Below are positions 33,172 through 40,944 of a stretch of DNA of 64,000 nucleotides, piece after piece. The translations under genes were made by a program, and so were the position numbers. The stretch is from Collinsella sp. (GTDB lineage: Bacteria; Actinomycetota; Coriobacteriia; Coriobacteriales; Coriobacteriaceae). The stretch covers positions 5,652-69,651 of the forward strand of contig DXZW01000009.1 of NCBI GenBank assembly GCA_019419455.1, given 5' to 3'. How positions within the stretch are numbered: position 1 is the stretch's first letter; every line of letters begins with the position of its first letter. A model generated the notes under the pieces. The model worked only from the letters and a program-made list of their open reading frames with translations. It searched no databases and was not told the origin of the DNA.

Positions 33172-33954
33172 TTAACGGGCGCAGGATGTGCCGGCGCTCA
33201 GATGATTGATAAGACTTGCCTGGTAGGCGGCACCAAAGCCGTTGTCGATATTGACGACCGAAACGCCGCTGGCGCAGGAGTTGAGCATGGCGAGCAGCGC
33301 GGCTACGCCTCCAAAATTTGCGCCGTAGCCCACGCTGGTGGGAACGGCGATGACCGGGCAGCTCACCAGACCGCCGATAACGCTCGCCAGGGCGCCCTCC
33401 ATGCCGGCGATGGCGATGACCACCTGCGCCTGAGCAAGTTCCTCGGCATGCGCGAGCAAGCGGTGCAGGCCGGCGACACCTACGTCGTAGAGGCGGTCGA
33501 CCTCGTTGCCATAGAATTCGGCCGTCAACGCGGCTTCTTCGGCGACGGGTAAGTCGCTCGTGCCGGCGCAGGCGACAACGATGCGTCCGTTGCCGGTGGG
33601 GGAGGGCTTGCCGCCCACGAGGGCGAGCTGTGCGTCCGGGATATATCCCAGGTCGATGCCGTTGTCGAGGAGCTCCGAGGTACGGGTTGCCTTCTCGGCG
33701 TCCAAGCGCGTGACCAGGATGCGCTCCTGGCCGGCATCGCGCAGCGCTTCGATAATGGCGGCAATCTGCTCGGCGGTTTTACCGGCGCCGTAGACAACCT
33801 CGCCGGCTCCCTGGCGCACCCCGCGCGAAAGATCGAGCTGCGCAAAGCCCAAATCGGCGGTCGGAACCGTCTGGATGCGCGTGAGGGCGTCGGCAGGGGT
33901 GACTGCCCCGCCGGCAACATCGCTCAGCAATTGCTCAAGATCTCGCTTATCCAT
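33172..33954 (-). CDS. larB: Nickel-pincer cofactor biosynthesis protein LarB
   Basis: LarB carboxylates and hydrolyses nicotinic acid adenine dinucleotide in the first step of pincer synthesis. The 260-residue protein has the C-terminal AIR carboxylase-like fold motifs: GTSDLPVAEEA, YDVGVAGLHRLL, VVIAIAGMEGALASVIGGLVSCPVIAVPTSVGYG (in parts), and NSCASGVSVVNIDNGFGA. The ATG at 33954 follows GAAGGGAA. It is the first gene of larB-larC1-tetR. LarE, the sulfur donor, is not in the window. Confidence 0.93.
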   Translation of the reverse strand: MDKRDLEQLLSDVAGGAVTPADALTRIQTVPTADLGFAQLDLSRGVRQGAGEVVYGAGKTAEQIAAIIEALRDAGQERILVTRLDAEKATRTSELLDNGIDLGYIPDAQLALVGGKPSPTGNGRIVVACAGTSDLPVAEEAALTAEFYGNEVDRLYDVGVAGLHRLLAHAEELAQAQVVIAIAGMEGALASVIGGLVSCPVIAVPTSVGYGANFGGVAALLAMLNSCASGVSVVNIDNGFGAAYQASLINHLSAGTSCAR

Positions 33955-33998
33955 ATATGTTCCCTTCGACGGCGCAAAGTCTAGCACTCAAAGGGTAT

Positions 33999-34032
33999 GT
34001 TTCCGAACATTAGAACAAAATTGTTCGGAAAC
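33999..34032. promoter_or_regulatory. Candidate TetR operator in the larB promoter region
   Basis: GTTTCCGAACA (33999-34009) and TGTTCGGAAAC (34022-34032) form a perfect 11-bp inverted repeat with a 12-base gap, 45 bases upstream of the larB start. A smaller GAACAA-AA-TTGTTC repeat lies inside. No matching site was seen upstream of larA. Confidence 0.6.
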
Positions 34033-34071
34033 TAGACATAGAGGATTTGATGCTGTTGTTCGATGGATCGA

Positions 34072-34707
34072 CTAGTCGCGCAGGATGATGTCCATGGCGA
34101 GCATGAGGTTGCGCTCGTCGATGGCAAACGGGGCGGCCTTGCGCGTCTTGGGCTTGGCGCAAAATGCGATGCCGGTGCCCGCGGCTTGAATCATGGGGAT
34201 GTCGTTGGCGCCGTCACCGATCGCGACGGTATGGGCCATATCGACACCACACTCAACGGCCCAATCCAGCAGCTGGATGAGCTTGGACTCCTTGGTCACA
34301 ATATCTGCCGCCAGCTTGCCGGTGAGCTTGCCGTCTACGACCTCCAAACGGTTTGCCAGGCAAAAGTCGATGCCCGCGGCGGCCACGATCTTATCGGCGA
34401 CCTCGTGGAAGCCGCCGCTTACCACGCCGACCTTCCAGCCCTTGCTGTGCGCCGAGCGCACAAGCTCCAGCGCGCCGGGGGTAAACGTCACGCGCGCAAA
34501 GGTGCGCTCGAACACACTCTCATCCAAGCCGGCAAGCAGCCCCACGCGTTCCTCGAGCGCCTGCTTAAAGTCAAGCTCGCCGCGCATGGCGCGTTCGGTG
34601 ATCTGTGCAACTTGCTCGCCCACGCTGGCCTCTTCGCCCAACAGGTCGATGACTTCCTGGTTGATGAGCGTGGAGTCGATATCCATAACGATGAGGCGTG
34701 CGGTCAT
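34072..34707 (-). CDS. serB: Phosphoserine phosphatase
   Basis: A 211-residue HAD phosphatase. Motif I is MDIDSTLIN, with Asp nucleophile and acid/base Asp. Motif II is VVSGGFHEVADKI, and motif III includes the Lys in VTKESKL and GDGANDIPMI. Serine biosynthesis from 3-phosphoserine is the likely role, although related SerB enzymes act on other phosphates. The ATG at 34707 follows GGAAAGG; the longer upstream frame lacks a ribosome site. It precedes larB on the same strand with a 117-base gap containing a probable operator, so the two are likely separate units. Confidence 0.9.
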   Translation of the reverse strand: MTARLIVMDIDSTLINQEVIDLLGEEASVGEQVAQITERAMRGELDFKQALEERVGLLAGLDESVFERTFARVTFTPGALELVRSAHSKGWKVGVVSGGFHEVADKIVAAAGIDFCLANRLEVVDGKLTGKLAADIVTKESKLIQLLDWAVECGVDMAHTVAIGDGANDIPMIQAAGTGIAFCAKPKTRKAAPFAIDERNLMLAMDIILRD

Positions 34708-34910
34708 GACGGGCCTTTCCGAGTGCGGTTGTATTGGGGCACATTGTCGCACGCGGCGCGCCTTGGCGACGGCCAGGCTGCGTCAATTGTTTCGTCTCCG
34801 TCAAGTCTTTGGACAAGAGCTACTTTTTCGCGGCACATCGACGCGGGTGCGATAAGATAGAACGCCACGTTCGGCTGCGCGGTTTACGCAGGCTGGGCAA
34901 ATCTGTACGA

Positions 34911-34937
34911 CGCCGCCCGGAACGACACGGGGCGGCA
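34911..34937 (+). promoter_or_regulatory. Leader hairpin upstream of aspS
   Basis: GCCGCCC pairs with GGGCGGC around a 10-base loop, ending 27 bases before the aspS ATG. There is no T tract, so it is not a classical terminator. No T-box consensus was seen. Confidence 0.4.
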
Positions 34938-34963
34938 CAGATCCATAAAGGAGGATCACTGGT

Positions 34964-36751
34964 ATGAGCCAGACCCGTCCCATCGATGAGCATTCCATGC
35001 ACACCCGTACCTGCGGCGAGCTTCGCTTCGAGAACGTGGGCGAAGAGGTCACCCTCACCGGTTGGGTGAGCCGTCGCCGCGACCACGGCGGCCTTATCTT
35101 CTGCGACCTTCGCGACCGCGAGGGCATCACGCAGCTCACCTTCGACCCCGAGCACTCTGACGGCGACGCCTTTAAAATCGCCGAGACCATGCGTCCCGAG
35201 TGGCCCATCAAGATCCACGGTGTCGTGCGCGCCCGTGGCGAGGAGACCACCAACGCAAAGCTCGCGACCGGCGAGATCGAGGTCCTGACCGACCACGCCG
35301 AGGTGCTCAACACGTCCGCCACCCCGCCGTTCCAGATCGAGGACGGTATCGAGACCAGCGAGGACACCCGCCTGCGCTATCGCTATTTGGACCTCCGCCG
35401 TCCCGAGATGATGGCCAACCTCAAGCTGCGCTCCGACTTCACCTTTGCCATTCGCGAGGCGCTGCACAACCGTGAATTCATGGAGGTCGAGACGCCCTCC
35501 CTGTTCAAGTCCACGCCCGAGGGCGCCCGCGACTTCATCGTCCCCAGCCGCATCCAGCCGGGTAACTTCTACGCCCTGCCGCAGTCCCCGCAGCTCCTAA
35601 AGCAGCTGCTCATGGTCGGTGGCGTTGAGCGCTACTACCAGGTCGCCAAGTGCTTCCGCGACGAGGACCTGCGTGCCGACCGTCAGCCCGAGTTCACCCA
35701 GGTCGATATCGAGATGTCCTTCGTGGACCAGAATGATGTCATGAGCGCGCTCGAAGAGGTCCTGTCCGATGCCTTCGGTCGCATGGGCGTCGAGATGCCC
35801 ACGCCGCTGCGCCGCATGGATTACTGGGAGGCCATGGACACCTATGGCTCCGACAAGCCCGATACCCGCTATGGCATGCACCTGGTCGACCTGACCGATA
35901 TCTTTGCCAACTCCAAGTTTAAGGTCTTTGCGACCGCCGCAAACGAGGAGGGTTCCGTCGTCAAGGCCATCAACGCCAAGGGCGCCGGTGCCTGGGCACG
36001 TGCCAAGATCGATAAGCTTGCCGGCGTGGCCTCCACGTTTGGCGCCAAGGGCCTGGCCTGGATCGCCTTCCGCGAGGACGGCTCCATCAACAGCCCCATC
36101 GTCAAGTTCTTCTCGGACGAGGAGATGGCGGCTCTGCGCGAGCGTATGGACGTCGAGCCCGGCGACCTCGTGATGTTCGCCGCCGGCCCGCGCCTGCTTT
36201 CCGACGAGATCCTGGGCGGCATGCGCTCCCACATGGCCAACGCGCTCGAGATCAAGCGCGAGGGCCACGACTTCCTGTGGGTCGTCAACTTCCCGCTGTT
36301 CCATTGGGACGAGGATCGCAAGGCCTATGCAGCCGAGCATCAGCCCTTTACCCTGCCGACCGAGACCGACATCGCCAAGATCGAGGCCGACCCGCTGGCA
36401 GCCGGTTCGTGCACCTACGACTTTGTCATGGACGGCTTTGAGGCCGGTGGCGGCGGTATGCGTATTCACAACGCCGAGATGCAAATGTCCATGCTCAAGC
36501 TTCTGGGCTTTACCGAGGAGCGCGCCGAGTCGCAGTTCGGCTTCCTCATGGAGGCTCTCAAGTTTGGTGCGCCTCCGATGGGCGGCTTCGCTCTGGGCCT
36601 GGATCGCGTGTGCATGCTGCTCACCGGCTCCGACTCCATCCGCGACGTCATGGCGTTCCCCAAGACGGCCAGCGGCTCCGACCTCATGTCGGGCGCTCCG
36701 AGTGCCGTTTCCGGCGCCCAGCTCAAGGACGTCAGCCTGCGCCTGATGTAG
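34964..36751 (+). CDS. aspS: Aspartyl-tRNA synthetase
   Basis: A 595-residue class II synthetase of the bacterial type. It has an N-terminal OB-fold (VTLTGWVSRRRDHGGLIFCDLRDREG), motif 1 (FMEVETPSLFKSTPEGARDF), motif 2 (YYQVAKCFRDEDLRADRQPEFTQ), a GAD insertion (residues ~290-420), and motif 3 (GGFALGLDRVCMLL). The ATG follows AAAGGAGG. It is monocistronic, with a strong terminator. Whether it also charges tRNA-Asn depends on the presence of AsnRS or GatCAB elsewhere. Confidence 0.96.
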   Translation: MSQTRPIDEHSMHTRTCGELRFENVGEEVTLTGWVSRRRDHGGLIFCDLRDREGITQLTFDPEHSDGDAFKIAETMRPEWPIKIHGVVRARGEETTNAKLATGEIEVLTDHAEVLNTSATPPFQIEDGIETSEDTRLRYRYLDLRRPEMMANLKLRSDFTFAIREALHNREFMEVETPSLFKSTPEGARDFIVPSRIQPGNFYALPQSPQLLKQLLMVGGVERYYQVAKCFRDEDLRADRQPEFTQVDIEMSFVDQNDVMSALEEVLSDAFGRMGVEMPTPLRRMDYWEAMDTYGSDKPDTRYGMHLVDLTDIFANSKFKVFATAANEEGSVVKAINAKGAGAWARAKIDKLAGVASTFGAKGLAWIAFREDGSINSPIVKFFSDEEMAALRERMDVEPGDLVMFAAGPRLLSDEILGGMRSHMANALEIKREGHDFLWVVNFPLFHWDEDRKAYAAEHQPFTLPTETDIAKIEADPLAAGSCTYDFVMDGFEAGGGGMRIHNAEMQMSMLKLLGFTEERAESQFGFLMEALKFGAPPMGGFALGLDRVCMLLTGSDSIRDVMAFPKTASGSDLMSGAPSAVSGAQLKDVSLRLM

Positions 36752-36774
36752 GCGAGCGGCTACATATTGCTTGC

Positions 36775-36809
36775 AACGAGGGAAGGACGTGTGCCTTCCC
36801 TCGTTTTTT
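36775..36809 (+). terminator. Terminator after aspS
   Basis: AACGAGGGAAGG pairs with CCTTCCCTCGTT around a 7-base loop, followed by six T residues. Confidence 0.9.
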
Positions 36810-36922
36810 ATGCGCGGGCGTTGCGAGGGCATAGGTTGACTGGGCGTCGCGGAAACTGCGTCCCAGAATTCGCGCCCAGAGTGAGATGAGCTTTCTAGCG
36901 GGTCCCGACAAGCATCTAACGC

Positions 36923-36928
36923 TACAAT
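36923..36928 (+). promoter_or_regulatory. -10 box for the HPr-like gene
   Basis: TACAAT lies 55 bases upstream of the ATG at 36983. The -35 is unclear. Confidence 0.4.
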
Positions 36929-36982
36929 AACTACCACGTGGCTGGGTTTGCCGGCCGAATGTGCGATGCCGCGGGAGGGGAC

Positions 36983-37231
36983 ATGGTCGAGTTTACGAAG
37001 ACGATTAAAGATCCGTTGGGACTGCATGCCCGCCCGGTCGCGCTGCTCTACGACATCATTGCCAAGCATCGCAGCGACGTGTCGGTTAGCATCGGCGACC
37101 GCCATACCGACGGCCGCGATGTGATGGGGCTCATGGCGCTTTACGGCGAGTGCGGCGAGGACATCGTCTTTCGCGTTTCGGGCGTAGACGAGGCCTCGTG
37201 TGTCACGTCGATCAGAAACCTCTCCCTCTAA
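36983..37231 (+). CDS. HPr-family phosphocarrier with Asp at position 46
   Basis: An 82-residue HPr-like protein. The phosphorylatable His is at position 15 in GLHARPV. The regulatory serine segment (KSIMG in B. subtilis HPr) reads RDVMG here, giving Asp at position 46 with no gaps in alignment. In classical work Asp at 46 mimics HPr phosphorylated by HprK. The ATG at 36983 follows GGGAGGGG. The gene stands alone, not with ptsI. It may be a dedicated regulatory HPr rather than the main sugar-PTS carrier. Confidence 0.88.
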   Translation: MVEFTKTIKDPLGLHARPVALLYDIIAKHRSDVSVSIGDRHTDGRDVMGLMALYGECGEDIVFRVSGVDEASCVTSIRNLSL

Positions 37232-37239
37232 ACGCAACA

Positions 37240-37268
37240 ATGTGACAAAGGGGCTGTCCCCTTGTCAC
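37240..37268. repeat. Hairpin TGTGACAA...TTGTCACA
   Basis: TGTGACAAAGGGG pairs with CCCCTTGTCACA around CTGT. It follows the HPr stop at once and belongs to the loose GGGGAC/GTCCCC hairpin set. It may act as a terminator, although no T tract follows. Confidence 0.6.
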
Positions 37269-37319
37269 ATCTGTTTCATATGGGAAACTTTTTCGAAAAC
37301 TGAATAGGAACCCTTTCCA

Positions 37320-37373
37320 AAAAGTTAACCACGTGCTAGTTTACTATAGCGAACATAGACGTGGTTAACTTTT
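37320..37373. promoter_or_regulatory. Inverted repeat upstream of feoA
   Basis: AAAAGTTAACCACGT and ACGTGGTTAACTTTT are perfect 15-base arms with a 24-base gap. Each arm contains AAAGTTA or TAACTTT, also found in the site before feoB. It is probably the iron-responsive operator of the feo operon. Confidence 0.55.
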
Positions 37374-37416
37374 ACTGCGTCGATGTTGAGGACGAACCGA
37401 CGTTAGGAGCTCACTC

Positions 37417-37659
37417 ATGTCTTGCGGACCGCAGATGCCGGCTATGCCGCTTTCGATGGTAAAGGCGGGCGAAACCGTGCGCGTGTCTCGCGTAAAGGGC
37501 AATGAGGACATGAAGCACCACCTCAAGGACCTCGGCTTTGTCGAGGGCAACGAGATTCACGTGGTGAGCTCGAGTGGCGCCAATATCATCGTCACCGTGC
37601 TGGGCGCACGCTTTGGCATCGATTCCAAGGTCGCCATGCACATCATGACCGTCGGTTAG
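37417..37659 (+). CDS. feoA: Ferrous iron transport protein FeoA (first copy)
   Basis: An 80-residue SH3-like cytoplasmic protein that assists FeoB. The FeoA pattern is visible: LSMVKAGETVRVSRVKGN, MKHHLKDLGFVEGNEIHVV, and a final GIDSKVAMHIMTV. The N-terminal 10 residues include Cys-Gly-Pro. It is the first of two feoA genes followed by feoB. Transcription probably depends on iron through the upstream inverted repeat. Confidence 0.9.
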   Translation: MSCGPQMPAMPLSMVKAGETVRVSRVKGNEDMKHHLKDLGFVEGNEIHVVSSSGANIIVTVLGARFGIDSKVAMHIMTVG

Positions 37660-37698
37660 TTCGCAACATTCCGCAAAAACTGAAAGGGGGAAAAGAAT

Positions 37699-37920
37699 AT
37701 GAAGACGTTGGGTGACGTTAAGGTGGGCGAGAGCTCCACCATCGTCAAGCTTCACGGTGAGGGCGCACTTCGCCGCCACCTTATGGACCTGGGGCTCATC
37801 AAGGGCACGTCGTTTAAGGTCGTAAAGGTTGCACCGCTCGGCGATCCGGTCGAGATCAACGTGCGCGGCTACGAGCTTTCCATCCGCAAGGAGGAGGCTG
37901 CCGTCGTCGAGGTCCAGTAA
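37699..37920 (+). CDS. feoA: Ferrous iron transport protein FeoA (second copy)
   Basis: A 73-residue FeoA with VGESSTIVKLHGEGALRRHLMDLGLIKGTSFKVVK and a final GYELSIRKEEAAVVEV. It diverges from the first copy but retains the R-x-L-x-D-L-G-L core. AAAGGGGGAAAAG precedes the ATG. Tandem FeoA genes before FeoB are known in Gram-positives; the two may interact with different faces of FeoB. Confidence 0.9.
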   Translation: MKTLGDVKVGESSTIVKLHGEGALRRHLMDLGLIKGTSFKVVKVAPLGDPVEINVRGYELSIRKEEAAVVEVQ

Positions 37921-37939
37921 GGGCCAGCGGCATGTATTC

Positions 37940-37970
37940 TTGCAGGTAAAGTTAGGTTTTTCTAACTTAG
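37940..37970 (+). promoter_or_regulatory. DtxR-like box overlapping a promoter before feoB
   Basis: TTAGGTTTTTCTAACTTAG (37952-37970) matches 14 of 19 positions of the DtxR/IdeR consensus TTAGGTTAGCCTAACCTAA. It overlaps the spacer and -10 of a plausible promoter: TTGCAG at 37940-37945, 17 bases, TAACTT at 37963-37968. Binding of an iron-loaded repressor here would block feoB transcription. Confidence 0.6.
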
Positions 37971-38043
37971 CAATGCAACGTTGAAGCACAATATCCAGCC
38001 CGCTCGGAGATGACAGCGCGGGCACACAAGGAAGAAGGATTGA

Positions 38044-40374
38044 ATGGCGGATTCTCAGATCCATGTCGCGCTGGCGGGTAACCCCAACTGCGGCAAGACC
38101 ACGCTTTTCAACCTGATCACCGGCGCCAACGGCTACGTTGGCAACTGGCCCGGCGTCACGGTTGAGAAAAAGGAAGCCAAGCTCCTGAGTGACAAGAGCG
38201 TCACGATTACGGACCTCCCCGGCATCTACTCGCTTTCCCCCTACAGCCCCGAGGAGCAGTGCTCGCGCGACTACCTCATGAGCGGCGAGCCCGATGTGGT
38301 CGTCCAGGTCGTCGACGCCACCAACCTGGAGCGCAACCTGTACCTGGCGCTTCAGGTCATTGAGACCGGTCTGCCCGTGGTCGTGGCCCTCAACATGGCC
38401 GACCTCGTGGAGAAAAACGGCGACAAGATTGACACGGACAAGCTTTCCAAGAAGCTCGGCTGCCCGGTCATGATGATCTCGGCCCTTAAGAACAAGGGCA
38501 TTACCGAGCTCTTTGAGCAGGTCAAGAAGTCCGCTGCTTCCAAGGGCCAGGTGCCGGAGCACAAGTTCGATTCCTCTATCGAGGACGTTCTGGACCACAT
38601 CGAGAACAACCTGCCGGCGAGCGTTCCCGCCAACAAGCGTCGCTACTACGCCGTCAAGCTGTTTGAGCGCGATGCGGACGCCTGCAAGCTCATCAACCTC
38701 ACCAAGGAGAAGGCCGCTCGCGTCGAGCAGCTGGTCGCCCAGTGCGAGCAGGATTGCGACGACGATGCCGAGTCCATCATCACCGGTGAGCGTTATGGCG
38801 TGATCGCGCACATCATCGACGAGTGCCTCACCAAGGCTCCTGCCAAGATGAGCACTTCCGAGAAGATCGACCGTGTGGTTACCAACCGTATCCTGGGCCT
38901 GCCGATCTTTGTGGTCATCATGTTCTGCGTGTACTACATCGCCGTTTCCACCCTGGGCGGTACGGTGACCGACTTCACCAACGACCAGCTCTTCGGCACC
39001 GACGGTTGGTACGTGCTCGGTCAGGGCCGCGACGCCTACGATGCGGCCGTCGAGGCCGTGGGCGAGGACGCTGCCGATTCGATCGACCCGGCACAGTACG
39101 GCCCCTATGTCCCGGGTATCACTACCGTGGTGCACGACGCCCTCGTGGCGGGCGGCACCGAGGACGGTGGCTTGGTCGATTCGCTGGTCTGCGACGGCAT
39201 CGTCGGCGGCCTGGGCGCCATCTTCGGCTTCGTCCCGCAGATGTTCCTGCTCTTTGTGATGCTGTCCTTCCTGGAGGACTGCGGCTACATGGCCCGCGTC
39301 GCCTTTATCATGGACCGCGTGTTCCGCCGCTTTGGCCTGTCCGGTAAGTCCTTTATCCCCATGCTCGTGTCCTCGGGCTGCGGCGTCCCCGGCGTCATGG
39401 CCACCAAGACCATCGAGAACGAGAAGGACCGCCGCATGACGGTCATGACCACCACGTTCATCCCCTGCGGCGCCAAGCTGCCGATCATCGCCCTGCTCAT
39501 GGGTTCCATCATCGGCGATTCTTCCACTACCGCTGCGTGGATCAGCCCGCTCTTCTACTTCCTGGGCGTCTTTGCCGTCATCGCCTCGGGCCTCATGCTC
39601 AAGAAGACCAAGATCTTTGCCGGCCGTCCCACGCCGTTCGTTATGGAGCTGCCTGCCTACCACTTCCCGGCGATTCGCTCTTGGGCGCTGCATGTGTGGG
39701 AGCGCTGCTGGGCCTTTATCAAGAAGGCTGGCACGGTCATCTTCGCGTCTACCGTCGTTGTTTGGTTCCTCTCCAACTTTGGTAGCTATAACGGTTCCTT
39801 TGGCTTCCTGCCCGCGATGGACGGCATCCCCGAGGAGTTCATGGACTACTCCGTGCTTGCCATGCTGGGCAACCTGGTCGCCTGGATCTTCGCCCCGCTC
39901 GGCTTTAGCACCTGGCAGGCAACTGCGCTGACTGTCTCTGGCCTTGTCGCCAAGGAGAACGTCGTCGCCACCGCCGGCTCGCTGCTGTCGGTTGCCGACG
40001 CCGCCGAGACCGACCCGAGCCTGTGGACCGCGTTTGCCGGCATGTTCCCGACTATGGGCGCTTGCGTTGCCTTTGGTGCCTTCAACCTGCTGTGCGCCCC
40101 GTGCTTTGCCGCCATGGGAACTATCCGCAACCAGATGGACTCCGGCAAGTGGACCGCGATTGCCATCGGCTACGAGTGTGCCTTCGCTTGGGTCATCGGT
40201 CTGTTCATCAACCAGTTCTACAACCTGCTGGTCCTTGGACAGTTTGGTATCTGGACGATTGTGGCCATTGTGCTGCTTGTTGCGATGCTCTTCCAGATCT
40301 TCCGTCCCATGCCCAAGCATGCTTGGACCGACGAGGACGAGACCAACACCGCTTCCGCCGCAGTTTCCGCTTAA
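38044..40374 (+). CDS. feoB: Ferrous iron transporter FeoB
   Basis: A 776-residue membrane Fe(II) transporter. The N-terminal G domain has G1 GNPNCGKTTLFN, G3 DLPGIYSL and G4 NMAD. A helical GDI-like domain extends to about residue 270. The membrane part has the two Gate domains with SSGCGVPGVMATKTIEN and IPCGAKLPIIALLMG. The C-terminal helices include AYECAFAWVIGLFINQFYN. A long acidic periplasmic-type loop lies near residues 310-380. It is co-located with two feoA genes and a Cys-rich accessory gene. Confidence 0.96.
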   Translation: MADSQIHVALAGNPNCGKTTLFNLITGANGYVGNWPGVTVEKKEAKLLSDKSVTITDLPGIYSLSPYSPEEQCSRDYLMSGEPDVVVQVVDATNLERNLYLALQVIETGLPVVVALNMADLVEKNGDKIDTDKLSKKLGCPVMMISALKNKGITELFEQVKKSAASKGQVPEHKFDSSIEDVLDHIENNLPASVPANKRRYYAVKLFERDADACKLINLTKEKAARVEQLVAQCEQDCDDDAESIITGERYGVIAHIIDECLTKAPAKMSTSEKIDRVVTNRILGLPIFVVIMFCVYYIAVSTLGGTVTDFTNDQLFGTDGWYVLGQGRDAYDAAVEAVGEDAADSIDPAQYGPYVPGITTVVHDALVAGGTEDGGLVDSLVCDGIVGGLGAIFGFVPQMFLLFVMLSFLEDCGYMARVAFIMDRVFRRFGLSGKSFIPMLVSSGCGVPGVMATKTIENEKDRRMTVMTTTFIPCGAKLPIIALLMGSIIGDSSTTAAWISPLFYFLGVFAVIASGLMLKKTKIFAGRPTPFVMELPAYHFPAIRSWALHVWERCWAFIKKAGTVIFASTVVVWFLSNFGSYNGSFGFLPAMDGIPEEFMDYSVLAMLGNLVAWIFAPLGFSTWQATALTVSGLVAKENVVATAGSLLSVADAAETDPSLWTAFAGMFPTMGACVAFGAFNLLCAPCFAAMGTIRNQMDSGKWTAIAIGYECAFAWVIGLFINQFYNLLVLGQFGIWTIVAIVLLVAMLFQIFRPMPKHAWTDEDETNTASAAVSA

Positions 40375-40403
40375 GTCCGAATAAGGATCAGCCCCTTTCC
40401 ACG

Positions 40404-40436
40404 AGCCCGGGTGTCCCAGCGACACTCGGGCTTTTT
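40404..40436 (+). terminator. Terminator after feoB
   Basis: AGCCCGGGTGTC pairs with GACACTCGGGCT, followed by TTTTT. The next small gene could be reached by readthrough or from its own promoter. Confidence 0.85.
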
Positions 40437-40549
40437 GGTGGGGGAGATGTGGCGTTTCCGCAGATAAAACCGACCAAAATAAACCTGTCCCTTTTTGGTA
40501 GGTGGAGAATGGGGTAAAGTAAGAGGTGGCTAACTAGAGGAGGCTTGCT

Positions 40550-40750
40550 ATGGCACCTATCGATATTGTTGTACTGGCTGTTATCGGTATTGCGTTTGTC
40601 GCCGTGTGCGTACGCATCTACCGCAAGGGAACCTGCGCCGACTGCGCCCAGGGTGGCGTTTGCACGGGACATTGTTCCAACAAAAAGGCCTGCGCCGCAC
40701 TTAAGGGCGTGGACAAAATCGCCGAAGACTTGGGCCGTGGGATCAAATAA
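40550..40750 (+). CDS. FeoB-associated Cys-rich membrane protein
   Basis: A 66-residue protein. One membrane helix spans residues ~5-23 (IVVLAVIGIAFVAVCVRIY). It is followed by a Cys-rich tail with CADCAQGGVCTGHC and KKAC. This matches the small proteins often encoded after FeoB in Gram-positives (FeoB-associated Cys-rich membrane protein family). They may bind or deliver iron at the membrane. AGAGGAGG precedes the ATG. The gene is behind a terminator, so it may be expressed separately. Confidence 0.82.
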   Translation: MAPIDIVVLAVIGIAFVAVCVRIYRKGTCADCAQGGVCTGHCSNKKACAALKGVDKIAEDLGRGIK

Positions 40751-40772
40751 GGCCCGGACATCCAGGCACCCA

Positions 40773-40806
40773 AGCGCCCTGCGAGCATCCGTTCGCGGGG
40801 CGCTTT
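40773..40806 (+). terminator. Terminator of the Cys-rich protein gene
   Basis: AGCGCCC pairs with GGGCGCT, with an inner GCGA/TCGC stem, followed by TTT. Confidence 0.7.
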
Positions 40807-40863
40807 GCACATTTGGGGGCGAGCGCGGCGAGTTGAAGACCCATTTTGGGGTATCGTTAAATC

Positions 40864-40930
40864 AGTTGCGGTGAAATACGGACTGTTTTTGCTGTCAAAG
40901 GCCTTATCTACTCCGTATTCCACCGCAACT
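40864..40930. repeat. Palindromic element, family I, copy A
   Basis: Arms AGTTGCGGTGAAATACGGA and TCCGTATTCCACCGCAACT pair over 19 positions with one mismatch. The 29-base loop contains TTTTTGCTGTCAAAGGCCTT. It is nearly identical to 49278-49344, one base apart in 67. It follows the kdpE end and may be a terminator. Confidence 0.9.
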
Positions 40931-40944
40931 TTTTGTGGGGTGGG

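Noticed and set aside
37411..40425. A very long open frame on the minus strand opposite feoA/feoB (about 1000 codons)
   Set aside because: It is a shadow of strong codon bias on the plus strand. Its composition is His/Asp/Gly/Val-rich with no motifs, while the plus-strand genes have full FeoA and FeoB signatures.
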